Origin: Ceraceosorus guamensis
Taxonomy: Eukaryota > Basidiomycota > Exobasidiomycetes > Ceraceosorales > Ceraceosoraceae
NCBI RefSeq assembly: GCF_003144195.1
Contig: NW_020290078.1
Span: 22,392-67,802, forward strand
Direction of reading: 5' to 3'
DNA: 45,411 nt
Of the stretch, positions 32,693-43,776 are shown one piece after another; within the stretch, counting starts at the first letter, position 1; every line of letters starts with the position of its first letter. The translations under genes were made by a program, and so were the position numbers. The notes below the pieces were generated by a model. The model searched no databases. It was given only the letters and a program-made list of their open reading frames with translations, and was not told where the DNA came from.

Positions 32693-33570
32693 GGCGAGCC
32701 AAGATGCGCGCATGAAATCTACATCCAGACGCTCCCATGTTCAGCTGCCACGTACAAATTGCAAACGCTGTCGCGTTGTTTTGAAGGTAACTTACGAATG
32801 AATGCCGATTCCTGCTGATGGTGCAGCAAGCGCGATCGACTGGACTCTGCGACATATGCCCTGCGGGAAGAGACGGCCATCAAACAGGAAGCCTCGCCCA
32901 TCCATTCACGTGATTTGACGTACCTTGGTTTCACGCAGTCTGCCTAGATACCTCAACACTCGTGACTATACGGCGGCTTGCTCGTCCATCTGCTCATCTA
33001 TGCCTGCCGTCTCAGCCCACAGATGATGATTTCAGCTCAGATATACAATAAACTGCAGCGCCACTCTCACGTCAATCAAGGAACATGCTTCATCACGGTC
33101 GCAATCATACCGCCACCGCAGCTGCATGTGCCCTCACCTTCTGCGACGCGCCGTCAGTCCTCATCAGCGTTCGACAAGCCCAATGGTGAGTCGTGACTCA
33201 CTGCTGCGTGATGAGCTCTTTAGCATCGAAGTACCTCGCGGCAAGGCACAGATTCAATCTGTGAATGATTGACTTATAGCCACTTCTGAATCAAGGCCTG
33301 CTGCAATGGCTCCTTAATCGACTTGCTCCGAACTCGCAGCACCCGGCCACGCGTGAGCTGTGCTGCTCTTTGCGGATCTGCAGCATTCGTGACTCCGCCT
33401 CCCAACGTCCAACTCTCAGATCTTTGCGTAGGTAAAAGGCGCATCGCCATTCGGCACCACGACTGGTTACCTTTCTCCTCTTACCCTCACACCACGGCAT
33501 GTATACATGCAGCTAGAGTACCTGCGACCCTTTCCATCATTCTTCGCAGCGCGCGACGGCGCATTCAAAC
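32693..33570. other. Intergenic DNA, no gene seen
   Basis: Separates SEC12 from the F-box array. It contains a GTGAGTCGTGACTCAC palindromic word (33185-33205) of a type repeated elsewhere in the array spacers. No supported frame. Confidence 0.5.
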
Positions 33571-35571
33571 ATGGTCGAGGTGGACTTCGCACATTTTCCA
33601 GCCGAGACACGCAGCCTGATCCTTCGGGCTCTGGATCCGAAGACCGTCTTTCGCTGCAGGCGCGTATCGAAGCCCTGGCAGCACTGGATCGACAGCGATG
33701 AAGACATTTGGCGCAACATTGCATACGCATGGGGTCTGATTGAGAGCCCCACTTCTCCAGTGCCAACTTGGAAGACGGAGGACATGTTGTTGGGCTATGC
33801 TCATGCTACTTACGATTCCCTTGCAAGCGCGACTGGCTACTTTGATGAGGTGAACTCGTACGAGAGCCTTTGTAAGCACCACGCTCGTCTGACCGCTGCC
33901 TGGGACGCACCAAATTCCTTCGTCGAGCACCTGATGGCGCCCCCGTCGAAACGTCACCGCCCTTCGCCGACCGGCTTGCTCTCAAATGAGCGATACTTTC
34001 GGAAGGCGCGCATTGTAGGCACGAGCAGGTCAGGCGAACTACACCTGGCGCTGTTTGAGACTTTGGCCACCGGTCGACATTTTTTGCGCACATCGCTTTC
34101 TGCGCGGAAGAAGTTTTCTGGCACGGACACGGCCAACATCCAACCGCACCGCGCACTCAGCAAATTCAAGATGCCTGATATTGTAACACCTTGACAAAGA
34201 CACCTCGAGGATAATTTTTTCGAGATTATTGGAAAGGAAGAGTCGAATAATTTGGCTCATTTGCCTCAAACCCTTGAGGTGTGGAAGAAAGCCGGCGATC
34301 ACTACGAAATTGTGGGCAACCTCACAGTGCCAATCCACGGCGGAGATTTCGTAGCACTTGCAATGCGCTATCCTGATTGCGTTGCACTGACCTACGACCA
34401 TGTTAGTGGTGGATTCCGCTGCGTCGCTTGGGACCTGCGAAATTTCGAGACACATCCTGTTCTTGATCTCGCAGAATGTGAGGGAGTGTCGGCCGTCGAT
34501 TTTGACAGATCCGCGAATCTGCTTTTCGTCACCGACGACCAAGATGTCAGCATTCACTCACTCGTGGACGGCTCACTCCTCGCATCTTGGGTATGCCTCC
34601 CTCTCGATTTCGACGTTCCTTCCTTGGGCATCCCAGCCCACGAGTCTGAGGCACTCTGGCATCTGCCGGCCTCGCAAATTTGGCTTGGCACGGCGTATTT
34701 GAAGCACTCATTCATCACGGCGCTGAAAGTGGAGCTCACAACCCACTGGCGCGCACTTGAGCAGACGAGTTTGACACCAATGACTATCGGAAGAAGGTGA
34801 ATGCCTTGCTTTGGACCGCGTTGTCAACGACGCTCGCTCATTCTCTCGACTCAAGTCATTGTGCCTTTACCGATTTGACTCAGCACTCTGCATCGATATT
34901 TGGGGATGTATGCCGTGAGTCGTCCAGCGAGCGACTTTTCGCCAGGCTCCGGCCCATCGTCAGACACCACAACTACCATGAACCCCGATGACTGGGACCC
35001 TACCCCTCGAGCCACATATGCCGATCAACGTACTGACACACTTGCTGTGAGCTACGATTGGGGCATAAGTCTTCTAAGACCGTATTCCAAGATCATCGAT
35101 CCACGGGCTCGACATCTCATCAAGGTCGCCATTCTACATTACCACGTCTTTCTAGAAAAAAATACCAGCGACATCAATAATGTATCGTTCGGCCACCAAG
35201 CGGTAGCTAATTCACGGATTTGTCAGGTGATGAATGCGCAGGGCACTTCCAGCAAGAAGGAGCACGTCTTTGTCATCGACCTGGACTCGAGACGTCTTGA
35301 TACGCACAAGACAGTGCGCGAGCACCCTTTCGAGGATGTGAAGGTCTGGCACATTCAGACCAGAGTGTTTCAGCAAAATGGCAGTGCGCATGAAGCCGGG
35401 CGAGAGCGTTGGTCGGATCGATTGCTCCACGTGCATCTAGATGCTACCACGGTATGGACAAATCATTACAACGCTGGTCTGGAGTACATAGACATCGGTT
35501 CTCTGACTAAATTTAGCCACGAAGCTTCAGCTAATCGAAGCGCGGAGGACTCCGCAGTGGGAGAGCCATAG
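33571..35571 (+). pseudogene. F-box protein paralogue A, one in-frame stop
   Basis: Exons 33571-34796 and 34884-35571 (phase 2 junction as in the paralogues), total 638 codons. Seen: an F-box at the N-terminus (FPAETRSLILRALDPKTVF, RCRRVSKPWQHWIDSDEDIW), the array-specific ATGYFDEVNSYESLCKHHA block, a beta-rich middle (VSAVDFDRSANLLFVTDDQD, WRALEQTSL) and the shared C-terminal module (TDTLAVSYDWGISLLRPYSK, RLDTHKTVREHPFEDVKVW, LDATTVWTNHYNAGLEYIDI). F-box proteins are substrate adaptors of SCF ubiquitin ligases. Frame is held throughout except a TGA at 34192-34194. A 42-nt GT-AG segment (34183-34224) could in theory be spliced to remove it, but paralogue D aligns with this stretch (a shared T-x-x-Q-x-H spacing in which Leu faces the stop), so a nonsense change is more likely. 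Confidence 0.75.
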
Positions 35572-36818
35572 AAAGGTGTCACCGACGAGCAGGAGACTAT
35601 CGAAAAGTGAATTCAAGTGGCCTTTACGCGACAGTCACAGTGTTGCGCAGCTTGGGCTACCCCCGGTCAAACCCAATGCAGTGCGGATGCGCGTCATGCA
35701 GGCACCTCTCTTTCGGCGCTCTCTCATCGCAGCATGAACTCGCTCTCTTCGCCGCTGCTTGTCACACGACTTCCCCCCAACCCTCTCGCTCTCGACGAGA
35801 CCCGCACAACAAGCGCTTCTCACCCCGCATTCCCAAGCAGACTTTCCGAGTAGAGTGCTTCAGTCCTTGTGCCATCATGGCGATCTAAGAATGTCAACTC
35901 TATAGACTACAGCAATGACCTGGCCGGAAGGCGCCAAGCCAGCGAAGCGACATGGCGCGCTGCCTGGCGCTTTACGGCACAATCTTGTCGAGCCGATTTT
36001 GGCTGTGTAAAAGTGTCCCTGCGATCCTTTCATCAAAGGACCATGAGCATCGACCTGATCGTATCGCCAATCATCTTTCAACGAAGCAGCGCTTTGTCGC
36101 AAGAAGAAAAGGCCAAAAAAAAGGTGCGCGCCTACTCACGAGCTGAATGAAGTTGAGAGGATCACGGCGCAGTGCACCCAATGCTGTCCTCGGGCGCATA
36201 AGGCAGTGAAATTGTGCACAGCCTCGTGCCTGCACCGTTGGCTTGAACCCACGACCTGCACGTGACAAGGCACGCGCGCGTTTCGGCAAGCGGCGCATCT
36301 TGATAGTATTGAGTTTGAGTGAATTCTTGGTTCTAAGTCTAGTGCGGCGCGCCAAATTTAGCGCGAAGCGTCATCCTTCCGCCGACCACGACCACAACCC
36401 GCGGCGTTGCGGCGTTGGCTCAGTGCAATACGTAGATACCAGCTCTAGATACGTCCGCATTTGAAAGCGTTGCTACATCTTTGCAGCGCCAAGGCTTCCT
36501 TGTCATCTCATCGATGCGGCGGTGCCCGTCAAGACAATCTGAGCAACCTCTTGTCAGGCCTTGATCGGACTGCGTTGGCAAATACACAGATCGAGACCAG
36601 CCATCTCTCCTTAGTCACGCTCCGGCAAAGGTATCATAGAGCATCAGAGCCTCCGGGAGCACGCGCGCCACACGAGCTGATCGCACCTCGTCTGATGCAG
36701 TAGACTCAGTCCTGACGGTGGTCAAAGGTTTTCGCCCGCAATGCGAGACACGCGCGCCAAAAGAGCTTTACGGAAGGGTGTTTCCAAACCCATCGCTGCA
36801 TCAAGGGTCACTTTAAAA
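35572..36818. other. Spacer between F-box paralogues A and B, no gene seen
   Basis: No supported frame. A tRNA B-box-like word (GGTCGTGGGTTCAAGCC on the minus strand, near 36226-36242) occurs, but the rest does not fold as a tRNA (see rejected items). Confidence 0.45.
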
Positions 36819-38858
36819 ATGGGCGCTTTGCCTCTCGAAATAAGGTGCGACATCCTGACCTTGGTGGATCCCAAGACGCTCTTGCGAAGTAGACGCGTGT
36901 CAAGAGAGTAATGTGCCTGCATCGACGGCTCAGAAGAGATTTGGCGCAGCATTGCTTTCCAATGGAAATTGATAGACAATCCTCGGTCAAAATTGCCGAT
37001 CTGCAGCGCCTTACAAGACACGTCTGAAGAGTACACGCGATGGCACGACTTGGCGACTACCAGCGCGCAGGGGTACTTTGAAGGCGTTGCCACTTATAAG
37101 GATCTTTGTCAAAAGCATGCGACGCTCGCGATGGCTTGGCAGACGCCGGACATATTCCTGCGCGGTGACCGCTGGAGGGGTCGCGACTATTGGCGGAACC
37201 GCAATTTGTTGCCTCCTCATGGGCTTCTTGCAAGAATATACTTTGCGTACCCAGAAGAAGAAGAGACAGACGACTTAGACGATTTGTTCATACAGCGACC
37301 GGTCATACTGAACACTAGAAACTCAGGACGAATCAGTGTTTTGAGCGCCGAGGACGACGGCTCGGAAACCATCACAGAAGTCTCCGTGCTCGCTGCTCTC
37401 GCCTGTGACGACCCCGCTCAAGAGTGTTTAGCAGCCACAAAGGTGCTGAAACAGGTCGCCTCACCAGCGAACGGGGTATACTGTGGACACGATGGCGCGT
37501 ATCACTTCGTCGTAAACATGGTAGTGCAGAATGGCGGACACTCGATACAGGTCTTCAAAAGGATCAAAGACGCTTCGTATCAGCTGTGTCGCACCATCAC
37601 TGTGCCTTCACATTTCGGAGTTCCCGTTGACATGTCCATACGGTGGCCCATAGGTGTGGTAGTCACTGAGAGGCCACCAGAGGTGTCCGAGACGGGATGG
37701 ATCTTGTTCTTGAGCCTAGAAACCTACCAGCAATTCAGAGAGGTCCGACTTCCCGATAGCGTCAGCCCTTTAGGAGTTGATTTCGATGAAGAAGCTGGCC
37801 TGGTATTCCTACAGGAGTCAGAAGGAGCAAGCATCGTTTCGGCGACTGATGGAAGCACTGTGTCAAGTTCAATTTGCCAGCCATTTGACTTCGAAATTGA
37901 TGGTCCGCTTCGGGCCTTTTTCCCTGGCTGCCGCGAAGAGGACACACTACGCGCTTCCCAGATCTTTGTTGAGATCTTTGTTGGGACTATATATCTTTCC
38001 AACGACGACAATTACCTTTTGCATCAGCAGCTTCACATCGATTGGCGTCCCGTGGAAGGGTCCACATGGAACCCCTCTCGCATGGGTCGAAGGTGGGTGG
38101 GCAGGTAGATCGGCCATGCATGCAAGCTGAAACCCTTCACTTCACTTGCTTTGTGTCGCCCTAGCACCCTGGAAGCCTACATCAAGCTTATCTCAGTGAG
38201 TCGGTTGCACTCATCGCCATCGGTCACGCTCTTCCCTAACGCACTTGATTTGCTAAAGGTCAGCTCTGATGACGAAGCTCCTGTCAAAGCTTCTAAAAAG
38301 GTGCATGCAGACATCGCCACAGACACTCTTGTTGTGACGTACTCATGGGGTCTGACGTTGACAAGACCGTATTCAAAACTCAAGCACCGTCGTTTCGACT
38401 GCATCAAAGTAGCGGTACTTCATTATTATTACGTAGACCCAGAGATGGAGCTGGTCGTTCCCACTCTACAGGTGGATCACACTGCATTTGGCATGGGGCG
38501 CTTGTGTCAATTTACTGCGCAACAGCCCCCATGTTCCTACTTGCCTTTCTATCACATGATCGTGATCGATCTCAACGCTTTCCGCCTGGATTCGGCGTGG
38601 ACGCCGAAGGACCACATTTTCGAAAATGTTTAAGCCTGGCTTCTGGAGACCAGGGGAAGACCGTTGTCCGAGTCCGAAGACGAGGAACATGATGAATATT
38701 TCGATCCAGAAGAGAATGACCGGATTTGGGATATGTGGATGGACGCAACCACGGTGTACACGATCCGAACGCAATCGGGGCTTGAGTACGTCGATTTCGG
38801 TTTAGCCGTCAATCCTCGTCCTCCTCCAGCCGCTCCCGCTCCCTCTCCAGAGCTCTGA
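36819..38858 (+). pseudogene. F-box protein paralogue B, two in-frame stops
   Basis: Exons 36819-38092, 38165-38195 and 38259-38858; 635 codons in one frame. Seen: F-box start MGALPLEIRCDILTLVDPKT, LLRSRRVSRE then a TAA (36909-36911) where paralogues read GW; EEIWRSIAFQWKL; the block AQGYFEGVATYKDLCQKHAT; a long beta-rich middle; a small exon STLEAYIKLIS; and the C-terminal module TDTLVVTYSWGLTLTRPYSK. A second TAA (38631-38633) falls just after HIFENV, before AWLLETRG, where A and C read straight on; the frame then continues with WMDATTVYTIRTQSGLEYVD to a Pro-rich end. Two point stops with an otherwise preserved frame and intact splice sites indicate recent loss. The protein would be an SCF substrate adaptor when whole. 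Confidence 0.78.
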
Positions 38859-39435
38859 AAGCAACCCGCTAGCCAAGTGCGAAGGCGATGAGGCTGCATT
38901 TGGCCAAAGATCGTACTTGACTCGCCGACATTCATCACTACTATTGCTTTGCTTCCCTCGGCGACTATTTGCTCCCACTCACGCATCTTTGCGGTCATAT
39001 ACGGTGCCGTGAAAACTCACGACTGACTTGGCAGGGTGAGTGGCGGAGGCAGGGAAATGGCTGGGTGTGAAGATCACGCGGGTTTGAGGACGCATATACA
39101 TTCACTTGTCGAATCACAAATCTTACAGAGCATGCCGCTCGCCCACCAGGCTTCTTCAAATCGACGCTGTGCCAAATATGAGTGCGGTACTGAGAAGCGT
39201 CGCTCTTGTGCTGATCATGCTCGGTATCCATGGCATTCAAGATTCAAATTCACGTGAACTAGCACGTAGACGCAACACCACTCTTCTACATGCCAGACGA
39301 CGGGCAACGGGCGGACATTAATTCAAAATTCTCTTCATTCAAGATTCAATATGCGAATCACAATCTTGCTTATTGAATACAAACAAATGCAAGAGCTACA
39401 TCACTCAGAATGAAGGGCGCAGCGCGCGAACAAGT

Positions 39436-39629
39436 GCGCCCTCGCGCTCGTCAATCTTTGAATATTACCGCGGCTTCCCGAGTTCAGCAGCTCGCCATCA
39501 TGCACGCAGCAGCTATATACAGGCGTTCAAGCTGTCGCGCCCTCGCGCTCGTCAATCTTGAATACCACCGCGGCTTCCCAAGTGCAGAACCTCGCCATGC
39601 GCAGGCAGCAGCTAGGCGTTCAAGCTGTC
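39436..39629. repeat. Tandem duplication, two units of about 101 and 93 bp
   Basis: Unit 1 39436-39536, unit 2 39537-39629. Both run from GCGCCCTCGCGCTCGTCAAT to GGCGTTCAAGCTGTC. Differences are small indels and substitutions, so the duplication is fairly young but not new. No coding meaning seen. Confidence 0.85.
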
Positions 39630-40040
39630 TCACCTCGAGTTGCTGTCAATCGTGAACTGTGAATCGTGAATCACGAATGGAGCAAGAGCAAGAAAGCGTC
39701 TTGCATGTATCCGGCTGCTGCCAGCATGGCTCGCGCCTCGCGAGCCAGCTGCTCTCTGAAGCACCCTGCTCCTCTCACACTTTATTCAGCCCACGTTGCA
39801 TCTGAGCTGCATATATACATAGCTCCACCTCAAGACTGGCCCGGCCGCGAGCAGTCGAGGCCCGATGACTCATGAATTGGAGGATCGAGAGATGGCGACG
39901 TGGTCGAGCCAGTCTCAGTCACGCGATGTTTCACCGCACTCAACAACACTCAGACTCGGACTTGGCCAGCGTGCAGTCGGGACGACGGATACTCGCCGCG
40001 AAGGTTGTCACGACTCACGACTCACGACTGTGCATGGCTC

Positions 40041-40048
40041 TATATAAG
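40041..40048 (+). promoter_or_regulatory. Candidate TATA box upstream of F-box paralogue C
   Basis: TATATAAG in the setting GGCTCTATATAAGTGGGC. It is the clearest TATA box in the array spacers upstream of an intact gene. The distance to the start codon (about 385 bp) is long, so assignment is uncertain. Confidence 0.4.
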
Positions 40049-40431
40049 TGGGCACTCGTTGCTGCATGAACGCCGATCAGGAAGCACATCGAGCGCGCTT
40101 GGCGATGTGAGTCACGAGTCACAGTCGTGAGTGTCTCTGCTGCCTCCATGCAGCTTGAATGGATCGAAAACAGCAGGACTGGAAGCCGGGCGGTGTGCTT
40201 GGGAAGGACTCTGCTTATTGCAAAGCGACGCACACAGCGGCCTCTCGCAGCGCATACAGCTGCTGCTCTGCATGCTATTGCAATCGGAATACAGCTGCAT
40301 TCTGCCCACTCCCGCTTCGAGCAGCGGCCGGCGCGGATGTACCTGTCAAGTTACCACCACAACCCTCACAACCACACCTTTCCACAGGCGTCAGCCAGTC
40401 GTACTCCTCAAAGCTTTGCAAGATCTCAATC

Positions 40432-42620
40432 ATGACGTCTAGTCCTTCCTTCATGGATCTGCCACCTGAGCTCTGGGTAAGCATTGCCGTGCACGTTGAT
40501 CCGAAGACGATCATCCGTAGCAGACGAGTATGTCGTCGGTGGAAGGTGTTCGTAGACAGTACTGAAGAAGTTTGGCGCAGTGTCGCCTTTCACTGGCATC
40601 TTTGCGATGGCGTCAATTTGCCATTGCCACTTTGTCAACCAGCCCAGAATCGCAAAGATGGCTTCTCACGAGCCGAAGATGCTGCCACAACAAGCGGAAG
40701 CGGTGCTTTTGACCGTTTAGCGACGTATCGCTCACTCTGCGATTCCCACGTCATGCTCGTGCAAGGCTGGTCGACGCCCCAGATTCACGCCACGATGCAA
40801 AAATTAAGTGGAACGATTGAAGACAAGACGGGCTTGTTTACTTTGCCACGAATTACCGCTACGACTTCCAATGGATATGTAGTTCTCGTCGTCGGTGTGG
40901 AAGGGGAAGCCGGCTACTCCACTCTCATGCTATCAATGTACATCGCTACCTCGACGTACGCCAATTTAGGGCAAGTTGGGCGGACTCTGACAGTTCGTTC
41001 TCAAGTCAAGCATGTGGAAGGACCAACTGCTTGGATGGCTACCGACAATAGCAACGAGCTTGTGCTTGTCCACCAACAAGTAGATGATAGCTGGGCCGTA
41101 CAGCACCTTGGGGTTGACAGAGACAAAGCTGGCACCACAAAGCCAGCGATGCACATACCTTGCCATGCTGAGCCATCAACACTTCGTGTGCACCGGCCGG
41201 TCTGTATGATAGGATCCTCTGTACAAGCAGAATACTCGGAGACGGGCAAGTCCGCTTGCTCGGTAAGTTGCTGGTGCCTCAAGTCGCATCGACTGACCAA
41301 GACATTCAGCTTGAAGAACACAAAAGGCCAGATTGACTCGCTGGACTTTGATCTGGACAGGCAACTCCTCTTTGTAGCCGATAGCGCCGGCGTTGCGATC
41401 TATTCTTTCCGCAGTGCAAAGGGTGAAGGTGTAACTTTGACCAGCCAAACTTCTAGCTACACAATGCAGGGAAGTGTGCCGCCTACACTTGCCCCATCGC
41501 CTGACGTCTGGCTCAGCGCTTTGTCTCTGCAAGGCGTCGACGTTTATATTGGAACAGTGTCTGTCGGCAATACAGAAGCTGGGTTGGACCATCTGCCTCT
41601 TGCCATTGACTGGCGCCACCTCGGACGCAGGCAGGTGAATCCTTTGAGGGTACGCGCATCGTGAGCACGGATAATGTATAAGCTGGCAAAGCGCTAGAAC
41701 CTGCCATCTGACAAAGTCTGCCTTCTTTGTCATGCCTTCCGAGTATGCTCGCAGTCTTCTCGACGAGCTGCTGGACGCTCAATTCCACGCGCGGGTGAGA
41801 AGCCGAGGTGTTGAGCCAGTCATGAGAATACGCTTAACTTTCGAAGTGCTTGATCTCTTCGAAGTACTTGATCCCTCAGATGCTTACTGAAGTCACATCA
41901 CCTGAAGACGTCTGGTCTGACGTTGCATCGGAAACTTTAGTGATTGTGTACCAGTGGGGAATCACTCTCGTCAGGCCGTACTTTTGCCTGAACAAAAAGC
42001 CGTACCGGGGTCAGATCGGAGTCGGATTCATCCGCTACACCTTTCCTGAGAGCCCGTTTCACACAAAAGACTACAGCGAAGAGGTGCTGCCAGATTATAT
42101 TCTGGATGCTGAAATGTTGCACTCATCCTATTCGAATGGGCGTGTATGCCAAGCTCTGGTGGAGGTCCCTTTTCAAGAGCCCTCTTTCTCCCATCTTCTT
42201 CTCGTCGACCTCAACTGCCATCGCCTCGACACCCTCTTCGAATGCGAGCAGCATCCATTCGAGAACATCAGAGCTTGGCGCATCGAGACAAGAGAGGAGT
42301 CCATCGAGACCTTGGAGGATGGTTCTCTTCCCGCGCAGGAGGACATCGTCCTGACCGACGCCCTGCAGTCTCTGTACATGGACGCCAGCACGATTTTCAC
42401 TCTACGTTCGCAGTCTGGCCTTCAGTACATCGACTTCAACACGCGCGGCAGAACGCGCTCTCAAGTCGAGGATCACATGCTGACGAAACAGAGCGTAGCA
42501 ATGTCGGAGGCGTTGTCGAGAGACTTGGAGAATCTCGTGCAAGAGACTCGAGAAGCGATGCGCATGGATCCAAGCCATTTCGATCCTCGTTTGCCGCCAC
42601 TATCGCGCGACGAAGCGTAG
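40432..42620 (+). CDS. F-box protein paralogue C, the only apparently intact array member, 664 aa
   Basis: Exons 40432-41634, 41744-41794 and 41880-42620 give one open frame. Seen: F-box (residues about 8-50) MDLPPELWVSIAVHVDPKTI, IRSRRVCRRWKVFVDSTEEV, WRSVAFHW; then a SGAFDRLATYRSLCDSHVM block; a beta-rich middle of about 300 residues including SLDFDLDRQLLFVADSAGVA, which looks like a propeller blade; a 51-nt exon YARSLLDELLDAQFHAR; and the C-terminal module ASETLVIVYQWGITLVRPYF, HRLDTLFECEQHPFENIRAW, YMDASTIFTLRSQSGLQYID. F-box proteins link targets to Skp1-Cullin1 ubiquitin ligases; the target is unknown. The donor at 41635 is GTGAAT; an alternative at 41661 (GTGAGC) matches the phase-2 donors of A, B and D but would give a different small exon. 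No stops or frameshifts seen. Confidence 0.82.
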
Positions 42621-43776
42621 AATGGAGTGCATGCCCTCCACGCTGCGACATCAGCAAAATCAAAAGGTAGAAGCATCAAGATTGCGCGATATAAAAGCAC
42701 CACCAGAACTCGAATGTCGAAAGCGCAGTAGAGACTCTTCGGGCATCTTCCTACAATCAAAAACAGATGCATTCCATCAGCCCCGACATCTGTAGCCCGA
42801 TCCCCATGTCATGAAGACCGCTCTCGAGAACTCAGCTACCTTCATCGCTGACCACCACGACAATGACGCGAGATGCGCCTCGAAATTCAATCGCGAATGA
42901 ATGTCACCTATAAAAGTCAATAGTGAGTCAAGAGTCTGAAGAGTGGCCAAAGTTTGAAGGATCAGTGGTCGCTATATAGGCATTGAGAAGAGTCCTTGCG
43001 CAAGGTGAAATGCGGATGTAATCTCAAAAGTAGAAAGACACGATGTCATGACGGAAAAGGCGGGATCAAGTCCCAGTGCTGCTGCAGGTGGTAGAGTGAT
43101 GCGTATACGCGGCAATTGTTCATGCACCACACTCTGCATATGTGCAAGTCTCGGATCAACTTCAGCCCTCGGAATTGCACCTAAATTAACCGTACTTGCA
43201 TCATCACGATCGACACACGGCATTCATGCAGCCACACGACTCTGAATTCTAAAGGCGACCCGAGATCAATCAATTCGCCGCCAGAAAGATGCGCCGATCG
43301 AGCAGGCCTATAGAAGTCATAGCTAGATGCATGCAATCGTGAATCACGAATGACCGCGTCTCGCTCAGCTCATCAGTGTTTCATTAAACTCACTTTCCCG
43401 ATCGGCCAGTTCGGCATCTGGGTGCACTTGCGCTTGTCACGTGTACGCGTCTCACAGCCGCGCTTCAACATGCATATGCATGCACCGCCTGAACATGTAC
43501 ATGTATACACCACAACAGAGTACAGACCCTCTTGCCTCATTACATCGATCTCTCCACGCCTGACGACACTCCTGACTAACATGTTTCGTATGGACGTCAG
43601 ATTCTAGAGAAGGATGGCAAAAGGCGATTGAGCTGCTTTTTGAGCACTCGTGCGAGCCAGCAGGCTTCACTTGCGACTGCAACCCTTGCACATAACGACT
43701 TTGCGGGGGCTCTCCTCCTTCTGCCCGATTCGTTTCATCAGCTGCACTGGCACGCTCGCTCATCACCCTGATCACG
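42621..43776. other. Spacer between F-box paralogues C and D with several TATA-like words
   Basis: No gene supported. Three TATA-like words occur within 300 bp (GATATAAAAGC near 42688, CCTATAAAAGTC near 42908, CTATATAGGC near 42972), and a GTGAATCACGAATG word near 43338. The paralogue D promoter probably lies here. Confidence 0.45.

Larger units (their letters stand above)
38859..40431. other. Repeat-rich spacer and promoter of F-box paralogue C
   Basis: No gene supported. It holds ATTCAAGATTCAAATTCA-like AT-rich words (39230-39375), a tandem duplication (39436-39629), TGAATCGTGAATCACGAATG (39660-39680), repeated CGACTCACGACTCACGAC words (40010-40030) and a good TATA box, TATATAAG at 40041-40048, about 390 bp before the paralogue C start codon. 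That TATA box is a candidate core promoter if the 5' UTR is long. Confidence 0.5.

Noticed and set aside
36206-36290. Possible second tRNA on the minus strand (B-box-like GGTCGTGGGTTCAAGCC)
   Set aside because: The T stem fails to pair with a 7-base loop and no acceptor stem closes properly; at most a decayed tRNA-like or SINE-like scrap.
39400-40135. Overlapping small frames upstream of F-box copy C
   Set aside because: They fall in duplicated and palindromic spacer DNA and have no shared motif.
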